From positions 218,204,652-218,268,651 of the forward strand of contig NC_084793.1 in assembly GCF_963169125.1 (NCBI RefSeq): a stretch of DNA of 64,000 nt. Direction: 5' to 3'. Under the pieces are notes generated by a model. That model saw only the letters and a program-made list of their open reading frames with translations. It did no database searches and was not told the origin of the DNA. The stretch is from Humulus lupulus (taxonomy: Eukaryota > Streptophyta > Magnoliopsida > Rosales > Cannabaceae). A program made the position numbers and the translations under genes. Below, piece after piece: positions 24,060 through 35,666 of this stretch. Position 1 is the stretch's first letter. Every line of letters begins with the position of its first letter.

Positions 24060-25346
24060 CTATCATCGAAAGTTTGCATAGAGACGTTAGTCTAGTGGGT
24101 GCTGATTCATAAAATATGACCAGTAGATATTTGTAATATTCTAGACGGCTGATCCCTGTCACACTACTTGATTTTATTATGTCTGGTTCATTACCGCAAC
24201 GAGTGGCCAAGAGGTGAGGATTGCTGGTTTAAGCCTAGGGGCGCCAAAATGAATGGGACCTAGGAGCCCTCATGCTTACTTAATCAGTGAACGGTTAGAA
24301 CCCGAGCAAGTGCCCTTAGAAGTTATTCCCGGATAGTAGCCGTAAATATTGGCCATTTAGTGAAAGTTCCTAGAGCTACTAGGGGTTTCCAAGTTTGAGT
24401 GAGGCTGAACACCCTAGGGGCAACTGCTCACCAGCACCACTGATTAATATAGAAGTCCCTGTAAACCCGTGTAACTTCGATTACACTCTTGAATAGTAGC
24501 AATGCCCTAGGTAACTTGATGGTTACCCTTGTGAGGGATTTACTCTTGGATAAGTAGCAATGCCCTAGGTTACTTGATAGTTACCCTTGATGGGGATATT
24601 TATTGGCTAGATCATAGTGTTGAGACTCAGTTCTCTCATACAGATAAGCCATTATGATGGAGGGCATGACACACCCGAATTGTTGGAAATAGTTGAGTGT
24701 TATCTCGAATTATATTGTGATATATTATATCTGGTTGCTCTGGGATTTTCAGAGTGCAGGAATTTATTTGTTTATATGAAATAGTTTTCCATTGGTTATC
24801 AAGCATAACCATAAGTTTGCCAGGACGCTTTTGCATTCTTGAAATTGATTGCGTAGGGTTTAGATGGATCCGGAACCTTAATTTTTGTGAGCTATTGTTA
24901 TATGTGGATAGTAACTTGGTCAGTGACCACCTGTCTTCTCTGCATGCTTTTGTTTTAAAGTTGAACTTACTAAGCATTTTCACTTACCTAGTTGTTTCCT
25001 ATTGTAGGTAAGAACAAGGGCAAGGCAGAGCAGTGAGCGCTGGAGTCTACCCTGTGAATGTACATGTGGACCGACCTTTTGGGAAGCTGTTTTGTTTTTG
25101 GAAATATTGTTTTATTTTAATAAACTAGGCTCAGATTACTCATCATAAACAATGTTTGTATTAAACATTAAGCATGGCCATACGACTTTTAAAAAGTTTT
25201 TTATACGGGTTTTTGAGACATTTTGTTACATGAAAACGTTTATATTTCTGCATTTATCGAGTCTTGAAAATTCGAGACGTTACACCCCAAGTGCCGCAGC
25301 GCCCAGCACGCCCTCGACCCAACCTCAGCCTAGCGCTGCGGCACAG

Positions 25347-25456
25347 CCTTACAAGCGCCACAGAACAGCCTTACAGGCATCGCGAAACATCCTTACAGGC
25401 GTCGCGGAATCGCCTTACAGGCATCGCAAAACAACCTTATAGGCACCGCGGCACAT
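25347..25456. repeat. 22-bp minisatellite, five units
   Basis: Units start CCTTACAGGC (or CCTTACAAGC / CCTTATAGGC) at 25347, 25369, 25391, 25413 and 25435, exactly 22 bp apart, with a GC-rich second half (RTCGCGRAAC). It lies within the Tekay B LTR. Confidence 0.9.
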
Positions 25457-26544
25457 AACCAGGGCCCCCTGCCTTGGAGCATCCCCGCACCGCAGCTCGG
25501 AAGAATAGTGCCACTACGCCCCTTTGCAAACCAAGAAAAACTGGGTTTCTCTTGCATTTTCTCCGAACCCAAACCTTCCAAAATCATCCCAAGATTTCTG
25601 CAAAGTCCCAACTGAGTCTCAAAAGCATTAATACACATCATGTGCATCCCAAACATCCCAATAACCAACTCAAATCCAAACCAAAACTCAAAACCCATCA
25701 AAGTTTAAAAATCTAGAAAAACTTAAACCACTAGGAATTAAACTCACAAACAGAGCGAATTATTACCTCCAATGGTTGAATTATTGTCCCAAGTTTCTCA
25801 TAGATTAATCTTTGACACCAAACCTTCAATTCCCAAGCTTTGTTTCTCAAAAATCTCAAAATCTTCAAGTCCCCAAGGAAAGTGAGAGAGAGTAATGAGG
25901 GAGAGACAGTGTGAGAGAGCTTTTTTTGTTTTCTGAGTACTTCCTTTGTTTTCTACAGCTTTCCAAATTGCTTATGTCTAGCCAAAGCCCACCAAAAGAT
26001 CAAAATTCCCTTAAATCGAAATTTTCCACTCCAATACTCACAAGGCCACTTTGGTCAATTACCACCATTCCCTCTAGTCTCTAATAAACTCCACATATCT
26101 AAATAAATCTCAACTATCTCCAAGTAATACCCATTTCATCTCCCATCACCCGATAAACCCTGTTAATGTGCTAAATTACCAAAATACCCCTACGCTCACC
26201 ACGAGCCGGGTATTTATCCCGTTGTGACTTTTTCGCTAACTTGCTCACTAGGATCGCCTCGTGCTAAGTAATGAAAATATATCCACATAATAATGTAGTC
26301 TCAATCACATATCACACATATTTACAATATGCCCTTAATGGGTCAAAATTACGAAAATGCCATTCTAATAAGAAACGGGCCCACATGCATATTTAATACA
26401 CCTAAACATGAAAACATAATCATATCATAATACAATTCACATAATAACTTGCTCATAACACATAAGCACTCAATTAATTCAATTATTGCCTCCCGACCCC
26501 CTAATCCAGGCACTAAGCCATATTAGGGAATTTGGGACGTTACA

Positions 26545-26990
26545 ATTATCCCCTGCTTACAATAATTTCGTCCTCGAAATTTTACCTGAACAGCTCAGGA
26601 TACTGATCCCGCATGGTTGATTCCAATTCCCAGGTCGCCTCCTCGACCATGCTGTTCCTCCATAGTACCTTAACTAAAGGTATGGTTTTATTCCTCAAGA
26701 CCTTTTCCTTCCTGTCTAATAAATGGACTAGCTGCTCCTCAAATGATAAGTCTACCTGCTGCTCCAGATCTTCATAGCTCAGTAGATGAGTCTCATCAGA
26801 TACCTACTTCAACAACTTCGAAATATGGAGCACATTGTGCACGACTAACAATGCTGGATGTAAGGCCAATCTATAGGCCATTTGACCGATCCTCTCCAGG
26901 ATCTCAAAAGGTCCTTCAAACCTAGGGCTCAGCTTGCCCTTCTTCCCAAACCTCCTCATCCCATTCAATGGTGAGACTCTAAGGAAGACA
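26545..26990 (-). pseudogene. Tekay internal 3' end (integrase tail and chromodomain)
   Basis: Minus-strand sequence reads the integrase tail (GKLSPRFEGPFEILERIG near 26930-26870), the HN-HIS-L box, then a chromodomain-like ILVHLLDRK-RNKTIPLVKVLWR stretch. It ends at a purine tract next to the LTR start at 26544. It is a second 3' end attached to the LTR that already serves as 5' LTR of copy B. At 26990 it switches to plus-strand LTR sequence with the 4-bp word tagt shared at the join. Confidence 0.8.
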
Positions 26991-27662
26991 TAGTGTTATG
27001 TGTGAATGTCCGTAATTGCTATGTCATTTATATGTTTGTGACGGATCGGCAAGGGCCAGAAATGGCAATAGGCATGTTGAATACAGGCCGCCATGGCATG
27101 GCCATCTAGGATGTTGTACTCACCCACTCGGTTAGGACCATGGACCTGGTGCATGGTAACGCACCTTGATTGGCTTAGGTCGTTGTTGTGGATTGTCTAT
27201 TATGGTTGTTTAATTATGCACATATTAAAATGAGTTGTTATATGCTATGTTTGTGGAGTTTTCTTGTTGGGCCTTGGCTAACGAGTGCTCTATGGTGCAG
27301 GCAAGGGCAAGGGTAAGGCTGACCAGGCATGAGTTGGAGGGCATCAAGCGGTGCGTACATGTTTGGCCTACTTGGCCGCCACGGCCAGGGTAGTTTTGAG
27401 GAACTCTGTGTAAATGACCGAATTTGTCGCCTAGGTCGACTGTGTAAAGACTTTTGAGTTGTAAATATATCTTAAATAATATTTTGGGATCCCATGTAAC
27501 TTTTCTATAATTTTAATGTTATTTTAAACCTTTTTATGGAAGTTTATCAAATGAATCTTTATTTTAACTTAACCACACTTTTTGGTCTAAAACATCGATT
27601 AGCGAGTTAATTACACATTTTTAAATCACATGGTAACGACTCCAGGGTAGTAGGGCGTTACA
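26991..27662 (+). repeat. Tekay A 3' LTR, distal part only
   Basis: It matches 5' LTR 6748-7419 (TAGTGTTATGT..., GATCGGCAAG, the AAGGGCAAGGGTAAGG box) and ends GGCGTTACA. About the first 1.27 kb of the LTR is missing at the junction with the inverted block. The following acttg is the target duplication. Confidence 0.9.
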
Positions 27663-27667
27663 ACTTG

Positions 27668-28700
27668 TCTAAGGCTATAAACTCAAATTCCATCTTGGAT
27701 CTTGTTATTATCGTTTGTTTGGAAGATTTCCATGATACTTCTACACCACCAAGTGTGAACACATATCCACTCCCACACTTAGATTCTTTCATATCAGATA
27801 TCCAATTAGCATCACAAAACCCTTCAAGTAATGCTGGATATTTTGTATAGTGCAGATGGAGCTACGGGTAAATCGTAAGTACCTTAGTACTCTTGTTATT
27901 GCTTTCCAATGGCGAGACCCTAGATTACTCGTGTATCTACTCAGTTTACTAACTGCGTAGGCTATGTGAGGTCTTGCACAACTCATTATGTACATTAGAC
28001 TTCCGATAATTTTAGAGTACTCTACTTGAGAGACACCATCTCCCTTGTTCTTGAACAAATGTAGACTCAAATCTATTAGAGTTCTAAACACGCCAGAATC
28101 TTCTTTATTGAATCTCTCAATAATCTTATCCACATAATGTGACTGACTTAGAGTGATCCCATTAGATGTTCTTGAGATTTGAATTCCTAGAATAACATCT
28201 TCTAGACCCATATATTTCATGTCAAATTTGGAATTCAACATACTCTTGATAGAATTGACCATCTTATCATTACTTCCAACAATGAGCATGTCATTCGTAA
28301 AGACACAAAATGACATAATCATTATCTATTTCTTTGCGATAAACACATTTGTCACATTGATTGATTTTGAAGTCATTTTCCATCATCGTATGGTCAAATT
28401 TCTCATGCCATTATTTTGGTTCTTGCTTTAAACCATATAAAAAATTCACTAATTTACAAACTTTCCTTTATTGTCTTGGGGCAGAAAAACCATAAAGTTA
28501 TTCCATATAAATTTCCTCATTTAAATCCTCATTTAGAAAAGTTGTTTTCACATCCATTTGATGTACTTCGAGATTGTGCAACATTGCAATGGCAAGTATC
28601 ATCCTAATGGAGTTTATTCTTGTCACAAGAGAATATGTATCAAAGTAATCAAGGCCTTCTCGTTGCTTATAATATTTAATTACAAGTCTCACCTTATACT
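27668..28700 (-). pseudogene. Copia reverse transcriptase and RNase H N-terminal half
   Basis: Minus strand: VHQMDVKTTFLNEDLNEEIYME (about 28570-28500) is [15 protein letters not shown] (28300-28265) is the catalytic block with the family YVDD read as [20 protein letters not shown], then [24 protein letters not shown], follow. RNase H begins in the last 100 bp, and its other half lies at 5133-5475. Stops and frameshifts around 28330-28500 and 27830 break the frame. Confidence 0.85.
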
Positions 28701-29054
28701 ATTCAATTGATCCATCTACTTGAAAATCTACTTGGCCCCTAAAGGCTTACATCCTGGAGGAAGATCTACTAACTCCCATGTATGATTTTGCAGTATGGAT
28801 TCAATTTCACTGTTAATGGTTTCTTTCCATAAAGAGCCTTCAGTAGAACTCATAGCTTCATTAAAGCTTTGAGGTTCACCATCTAGCAAATAGGTCAGAA
28901 AATATGGACCAATTTTTTTTTTTTAGTTATGATTCTTTTCCTACGTTTAGGTTCATCCTCAGACTCTTGTTCATGTTCCTGACTATTTTCTTCTATAGTC
29001 TCATAAGCTCGCTTTAACAAACTTGAATCTTCTTTGGATCTACATGGAAATAAA
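28701..29054 (-). pseudogene. Copia integrase-RT linker
   Basis: Minus-strand translation gives an acidic linker followed by PKRRKRII (28955-28930) and the segment leading into RT (EAMSSTEGSLWKETINSEIE-like words near 28860-28800). This is the usual region between Copia integrase and RT. It is cut at 29054 by the 2.25-kb LTR. Confidence 0.7.
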
Positions 29055-31308
29055 TGTTGGAAAAACATTCAGAGCACTCAGCAAAATTTGCGTGGTGGAC
29101 CCATTGTTTTATGAACAACAACAATCAAAAAAATTTCATCACTCATATAAATAGTTTATATGAACAAGAAAACATCCAGAAACATTAATACGCAATATTA
29201 TTAATCATGCAACAAATATATAAATATACAATATATTTATATATAACATATAAACATAAAAATTGAAGAACATAAACAGTTACCTCTTTAAGCCTATCAA
29301 GTGTCCTTGAGTCATTTTGTATATTTTTCGATCTTCCTATCCAAAGCTTTGAGCACTCGAACCACGATCTTCCGGAATGTTCTCTACACCTAAATATGTG
29401 TGTCGGCACATAAAGAACATGGGTTTGTGTTTTAGGAATCACAAGTATTTCTCAACACATGAGAACTTTGATTATGGTTTGAGAACGGCTAAAATAAAGA
29501 AGATGAAGAAGAAAGAGTTTTGTCTGACAAAAACTTTGAGAACTATTCTGAATTGTGTTTTGTGTTGTATTCTTGTGTGTTTTCTCTTCTTCTTCTATAC
29601 CATATACATAGAGATTTATATTGTCTTATTATTCCTAATAATAATAGTAATATAATAATAATATCATAATGATGATAGGATTTGATTTAGGAATATCTAA
29701 CATACCAAATTTGAAAAAAATATTTTCGAATTATTAAATAATTAAATAAATAAAATAAAAACAACACTCATACAATATAAGTGTAGTCATACACGCATGA
29801 CACAGTCATTGGACTGTGTCATGCGTGGACTGCAATATCATTTTCAGGGATATTGCATTTTTCTTTTATTGGATTATTTAACTAAAATCATTTTTTCCAC
29901 AAAATAAGGTATTTATCTTTTAAAGGAAAAGATGACAACCATTTTTCAAATTTTAAATTCAAAATTAAAATTGATGATCGTCATTATCACCATCTTTTTA
30001 AAATTTCATAAATTAAAAACTATTTTTTGACATACCAATTTTATTTTCTCCCACTCAAATAAAATAATTAATTTCAAAAATTAATATATTTATTTATATA
30101 TATATGAATTTTTGAAATTTTACATGTTTAAATTAATAAATATATTTTCAAAAATTAATAGTTAATTTTAAATTAATTATTCAACCTCAATTATCATATA
30201 ATTGTATACTTCACCCGAAGAATAAAATTATTCTCAAATTCCTAAATTACAGTTATACCCTTGTATCAACTCTTACCTTGATATGTTGCTGATAGAGCCA
30301 CCCTGAGGACCTATGGACCTATAATATCAAGCTCCAATAAATATTACATTATTAATCAAATCTCTTTGATTAAATAATCATATTTATTAATCTCGTGATT
30401 ACTCCACAATAAATATGTGATTGAACTATTGATAATTACAGATATATATTTACTGAGTACTTTATTAAAGAATAAAGTGTCTATTGATATAATCATTACA
30501 TACAACATTAATCCTCTATTAATGGTTCATAATTAAAAGGGAATAAAATTATCGTTTTACCCTTTTAGCTATATCTTGTTCCAAGAGTACCATTGACTTT
30601 ACTAGTGAAGGTTGTGTCCCAACAAGTTTGTGATGTGAGTGCTCATAACCTATTAAGTTCAAAAAGTCAACCCAATAGGGAACCATTATTCAATATATAA
30701 GAAGGTATAGATTCCATATCTGTTAAATTACGTCCCCAACCATATACATCATTGAGTCCCCAAAACAATTCTTCCTAGCCTAATCATTCAAACAAACTTT
30801 AACGCATGAATCAAAGGATCAAATGACATATATAGGAGTTCATAGCAACCTCAAGATTAAGATAATCATGTACATGATCATCGTTTGATGTGTTTGATTA
30901 ATACTATGAAACGGTGTTTAAACAAGTATCAACAAATCACATCTAGTCCAGTTCTACATACTCTGAGCATGCAAAGTACCTCCACTAAAGTGTCCTACTA
31001 CACTAGTAACCCGAATCTAGGTCACATGTATTCTTAATACTAGTGGACCGTACTAGCATTAATTAATCTAAAAATTACATACCTTTATTTTACTGCGAAC
31101 TGTTTTAAGTTTATTATCTTAATCTCAATCCTCTCATACCAATATGAGATTAAGACCACATAGTTAAACTTTAGAATTTTCTGATATTCACTTAATATTA
31201 TCAATATAATATCGGACATAGTCTATATATATAATTATTCAATCCAATTATTTATTTCATTCAAAACATTTGTCAACTATAATTGCTTTAAGGGTACTAT
31301 TCCCAACA
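29055..31308 (-). repeat. Second Copia element, 3' LTR (2.25 kb)
   Basis: Minus-strand ends are TGTTGGGAATAG (31308) and TTTTTCCAACA (29055). A PPT-like CAAGTGGGAGAT (31309-31320) precedes it on the minus strand. Its other LTR and most of the internal region are missing. It sits inside the first Copia element. No CDS is supported within it. Translations at 29185-29655 are low-complexity. Confidence 0.75.
29792..29827. repeat. Perfect 16-bp hairpin
   Basis: CACGCATGACACAGTC and its exact reverse complement are separated by the 4-base loop attg. It lies inside the Copia LTR, about 740 bp from the LTR's minus-strand 3' end. Confidence 0.95.
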
Positions 31309-31496
31309 ATCTCCCACTTGCCCTAAAGCAAATTGAGGCATCTCTATCAATATGTCAATCACATTCTCTTGACTGATTTTGTCTAACAAAGTCTTTGTCA
31401 CAGTTTTGTAACAAACTATTTTTGAATTCATCTTCAAGATCATTACATCAATTATGTAAAATTGTCTTCTATTAAATGATATTTCATTTCATTGTA
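31309..31496 (-). other. Second Copia element, last internal bases
   Basis: Purine-rich start then non-coding 3' sequence of the Copia element whose LTR is at 29055-31308. It ends abruptly at about 31496 where plus-strand Tekay sequence begins. No protein domain is visible. Confidence 0.55.
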
Positions 31497-33135
31497 AAGG
31501 ATTATGATTGTGAGATCCTCTAACACCCTGGGAAGGCCAACATGGTAGCAAATGCCTTAAGCCGTAAGGGTCCGGGATAGTTAGATAGTGTCAGGCAAAT
31601 ATCAAGGTAATTGGTTGATGATATGGCTAGAGCAGGAATTGAGTGAGTGGTAGGCTAGCTAGCAAACATCACCCTATAGTCTACACTTTTGGAGAGGATT
31701 AAGGAGAAGCGGTTAGATGATCCATGGTTGGGGAAGATTAGAGGGCACGTCCTAGCTAGAGTAGCTAAGGACTATATGGTATCAAGCATGGGCTTGTTGA
31801 AATACAAGGATCGGATATGTGTTCTGATGGACACCAGGATCAGACGGGAGATTATGGATGAATCTCATACTACCCCTTATTCTCTACATCCGGGCACCAC
31901 GAAGATGTACCAGGATCTGAAATGTTTTATATTGGTGGTCTGGGATGAAGAGGGACGTGACTGAGTATGTGGCAAAGTGCCTAACCTATCAGTAGGTCAA
32001 GACTGAGCATCAGAGGCCAGGAGGGCTATTACAGGCTCTAGATATCCCAGAGTGGAAGTGGGAGGACATCACGATGGATTTCATGGTAGGGTTGCCCAAG
32101 AGGGTAGGCCAGCATGATTCTATTTGGGTCATCATTGATCGATATATGAAATCAGCTCATTTTCTACTAGTGATCACCAGTATGCAGATTTATATGTGAT
32201 AGAGATAGTTTGCATCCATGGGACCCCAAGGTCTATCGTGTTTGATAAGGACCCTATTTTTACTTCCAAGTTTTGGGGAAGTTTACAAAGAGCGATGGGT
32301 ACACAGCTGGAGTTGAATACAACTTATCATCCTCAGGCTGGTGGTCAGTGTAAAAGGACTATTCAGATATTAGAGGACATGCTGAGACCATGTGTGTTGG
32401 ACTTTGAAGGGTCCTGGAGTAAATATTTGCCTATGGTAGAATTTTCCTATAACAACAGCTACCAGTCTACCATTGGAGTGGCACATTATGAGATGTTGTA
32501 TGGTAGGAAGTGCATATCACCTATTCAATGGGATGAGATGAGTGAGAGGAAATATTTAGCTCTTGAAGCAGTTCAGAGGACCACTGAGGCTATTGAGAAG
32601 ATTAGAGCTCGAATGCTCGCGTCTCAAAGTAGACAGAAGAGCTATTTAGACCAAAGGTGGAGGAACATGGAATTCTAGGTGGGAGACTACGTCTTCCTTA
32701 GGGTTTCACCTTTGAGAGGGGTGAAGAGGTTCAGGAAGAAGGGCAAGTTGAGCCCTAGGTTTGTGGGACCATTTGAGATCATGGAGATGATCGGTTAAGT
32801 GGTCTATAGGTTGGCCTTACCCCCTGCATTGTCTAGTGTGCATAATGTGTTCCATATTTCCATGCTGAGGAAGTTTGTGTCAGATGGAACTCATGTATCG
32901 ACTTACAAGGATCTGGAACTGGAGGCAGACTTGTCCTATGAGGAGCAATCAGTTCAAATTTTAGACAGGAAGGACAATGTCCTGAGGAACAAGACTATAC
33001 CTTTAGTTAAGGTATTATGGAGGAACATCAAGGTCAAGGAAGTGATCTGGGAGCTGGAGGCAGATATAAAAACTCAGTATCCTGAGTTGTTCAGGTAAAA
33101 TTTCGATGACTAAATTTCTGTAAGAAGGGGATAGT
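31497..33135 (+). pseudogene. Tekay C RNase H end, integrase and chromodomain
   Basis: It starts at DYDCEIL of RNase H. VVADAL-type end near 31545, then integrase with zinc-binding traces to 32000, MDFMVGLPKR near 32072, [25 protein letters not shown] (second Asp) and CKRTIQILEDM, where the catalytic Glu position is altered. Residues around 32500-32678 contain YGRKCISPIQWDEM. After a TAG comes GKLSPRFVGPFEI and HNVFHISML, then at 32870-33098 a chromodomain: VQILDRKDNVLRNKTIPLVKVLWRN and VIWELE. This copy retains the chromodomain missing from copy A. A purine tract AAGAAGGGGATAG (33122-33134) abuts the LTR. Confidence 0.85.
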
Positions 33136-35666
33136 TGTAACGTCCCAAAATTCGCTAATAAGGCTTAGGGCCTTGATTAGGGGGCCAGGGTGACAATATA
33201 TGGAACTATATGATTATTTGATATATTTGATTGTGATTATGTGAGTTATATGATACTATAACTAATTATGCATGTTTAGGATTATTAAATATGCATGTGG
33301 GCCCGTTTCTTATTAGAATGGCAACTTTCGTAATTTGGCCCGTTATGGGCATAATTGTATATGTGTGCATATATGTGATGTATGTGAGAGACCACGTTAT
33401 TATGTGGGTTTATTTGGGTTACTCGGCACGAGACGATCCTAGGGAGCAAGATAGTGGGAAAGTCACAACGGGACCCAATACCCGACTCGGGGCAAGTCAA
33501 GGGATATTTTAGGTATTTAGCATTAAATCGGTTTATCGGGTAATGGGAATGAATAATTGATGATATATTTGGAGTTAGTGAGTTTAGGAGGGAATACTGG
33601 GGATTTTGAGCATTTTTTCCCTTGGGGACGTTTGTGGTACCCCGAGCCTCGGTATTAGCTTAAGTCGTTTAAGCCCCAAGGAAACAAAACACTCAAACAC
33701 CTCACACACTCAAACCAACTCTTCTTTCTCTCTCCCTCTCTCTATTTTTCTCTCAACTCTTTTAAGAGAAATTCTTTGAGAATTAAGGATAAATTGTTGG
33801 CTGAGGCTTGAGAGATTGAAGGCTTACGCTTGAGATTGGATTAGCTACAGCTAGGGAGTTGAGGTAAGCTTTGGACCTTGATTTCCATTGATTTTTCTGT
33901 TTATTTTGGTTGTTCTTGAGGTGTTCTTGAGCCTTAAAGCTCAAGAGTTGAATTGGGATTTTTGATGAGTTTTGCATCTAGGTTCTAGTTGGGTTTTGTT
34001 GCTGGGAAGATATTAAAACTGTTATATGGATTGAATTATTGTGTTTAGGGTGAAATTTGGATAGTTTTTGTTGGATTTGGCTGATGAAAATGGAGGAAAT
34101 TTGGGTTCGCAAGGCCAAGTCGCGGCCCTATTATTGAGGGTCGCGACCCAACCGAACCCAGGGCCTTGGGAGGCTTTTGTCTGGGAGGCGCGTTGCGACC
34201 CTCAAGGGGCAGGTCGTGGTCCGTGTCCATTATCAAGGGAGGAGGGCCTCTGACTTGAGGGGTGCACCTCGACCCTCAAGGGTAGGTCGGGGCCCGCCTG
34301 GGCTATTTTGACCATGGTGAGTTTTTAGTGATGGGAATCTTTTCCTTGGGGCTCGGGATCGATTCTACTACCCAATCTAGTAGAGTTTGAGGTCCCGAAG
34401 TCTAGAACTCGGTCCAAAAGTCTTTATTTGCTCGTTATTGATGGAATCCTATATTATGGTTGTGACTAGGTTGTTGCTAGGGGCTCGAAACCGGGATTGT
34501 GCTCGAGGGTCGTTCTTATTTTACGCTATAGTCAGAGATGAGGTAAGAAAACTGCACCCAATACGTGTTATATGTGATCAGGGCTTGGCCCGAATGTTAA
34601 TAATAATTATGATTAGGGCTTGGGCCCCTGAGAACGTTTATGTTTAAGTTATCATTTTCACTTATTGGTTAAACGTATTTGAATATTCTTACTTGCTTAA
34701 GTGTTGCATGACTGTTCGCATGGTTTGCGCGGCTAGGGCGTGGTCTCGTTAAATAAGCATGATTATTACTATGATTACGGTTACCTGATGATGTTATATG
34801 ATTAACATGTCTGCATGTTTATCTTGCTGGGGTATGCCTATCCATATCTGCTTCTGTATTTATATTTGAATACCTGGTTCAGGGCTTGACTTATTAGTCA
34901 AGGAAGGCAATAGCGCGTTGCGCGCTGGTCGAAAGGCTTAGGCCTAAATCAGTAATGTACAATTACATTGGGCGACCCTATGGTCGTTGGAAAACCAGAG
35001 GTGTTTGGATAGCTCTATGGCTAGTTGCTCAGAGCTGAGGGCGAGGGCCCCAAGTGGCTCTATGGTCACATAGCTTGGGCATAGGGCCCCGGGGTTGACT
35101 TTATGGTCAACTGTTCAGGGAAGCGACCCCAAATTGGTCCAATGACTATTTATTTGTAATTGAATGACTGTATGAGTAGGTTATTACTGCTGGACAAGCT
35201 AGTTAAGTATCTGGGAATCTGTATTTTCTTCTTATGCACATGTTTAAGTTTCCTTGCTGAGTCTTGGCTCACGGGTGCTTTGTGGTGCAAGTAAGGGTAA
35301 AGGGAAGCTTGACCAGCCATAAGTTGGAGAGCATCAATGGCAGCGTGTACATATGTGGTCAGTCTTCCACCACGGCCAAGGATATCTCAGAGGAACTAGG
35401 GTTGTAGCCCTGATTTTGCCGCTTAGGTCAGCTGGTTGTAATTTTGATGTATATACACCTTTTTAAAAGTTTGGTTGTAATATTCTAGGATCCCATGTAT
35501 GTATAAACTTTTTAAATAAAAGTAAACAATTCCTTTGACCAAAGTTTTTAACCCTAACCCTTGACATGAGCCTTAGTTACACGTTTATAACCAAATGACT
35601 TGATTAGCGAGTCGGACACAATTTAAAATACACATTGTAACGGTCTTGGATTAGGAGGACGTTACA
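33136..35666 (+). repeat. Tekay C 3' LTR (2.53 kb)
   Basis: It starts TGTAACGTCCCAAAATTCG directly after the PPT and ends GGACGTTACA. It shares the AAGGGTAAAGGGAAG box near 35287 and GTCGCGACC words near 34130-34290 with the other Tekay LTRs here. A CT-rich run TTCTTTCTCTCTCCCTCTC near 33720 may mark the transcription start region. The 5' part of the element is absent, so the target duplication cannot be checked. Confidence 0.85.

Larger units (their letters stand above)
19496..25284 (+). mobile_element. Solo LTR, about 4 kb net, nested in Tekay B LTR
   Basis: It starts TGTAACGCCTTGCG and ends GAGACGTTACA, flanked by cccca on both sides (19491-19495 and 25285-25289). It contains no primer site, PPT or pol, so a solo LTR is the simplest reading. 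The box near 25012-25035 (GTAAGAACAAGGGCAAGGCAG) about 270 bp from its 3' end resembles the AAGGGCAAGGGTAAGG box in the Tekay LTRs, giving plus orientation. Without its two own insertions (20062-21184 and 23384-24059) it is about 4.0 kb. Confidence 0.75.
11943..26544 (-). mobile_element. Tekay-type chromovirus B, inverted within A
   Basis: Read on the minus strand, the order is a 2.5-kb 5' LTR (26544 down to 18243, interrupted by a later insertion), primer site, leader, gag, PR, RT, RNase H, IN with chromodomain, polypurine tract, and a truncated 3' LTR (12907 down to 11943). Beyond the 5' LTR start lies yet another internal 3' end (26545-26990). The structure is therefore LTR-internal-LTR-internal rather than a simple element. 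It lies entirely inside the outer termini of copy A. Confidence 0.8.
18243..26544 (-). repeat. Tekay B LTR, split by a 5.8-kb insertion
   Basis: The minus-strand LTR starts TGTAACGTCCC at 26544 and ends GGCGTTACA at 18243. Removing the insertion 19496-25284 and one cccca leaves about 2.51 kb, close to the 2.53-kb LTR at 33136-35666. Both sides of the insertion carry the family's Cys/Gly-codon-like GC-rich words (gcagcgc), supporting continuity. Confidence 0.8.
5476..27662 (+). mobile_element. Tekay-type chromovirus A with internal rearrangement, 22 kb
   Basis: Outer ends are a 5' LTR starting TGTAGCGTCCC at 5476 and a 3' LTR ending GGCGTTACA at 27662. The flanks are acttg on both sides (5471-5475 and 27663-27667). 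The minus-strand Copia RNase H reading frame is restored when the insertion and one acttg are removed. The plus-strand internal region runs only to 11942. There it is joined to an inverted sister element (11943-26990), followed by the distal third of the 3' LTR. Tekay assignment rests on LTR termini, domain style and chromodomain of the related copies. Confidence 0.85.

Noticed and set aside
25393..25701. Minus-strand open frame of 102 residues
   Set aside because: Its first part reads through the 22-bp minisatellite and the rest through LTR sequence.
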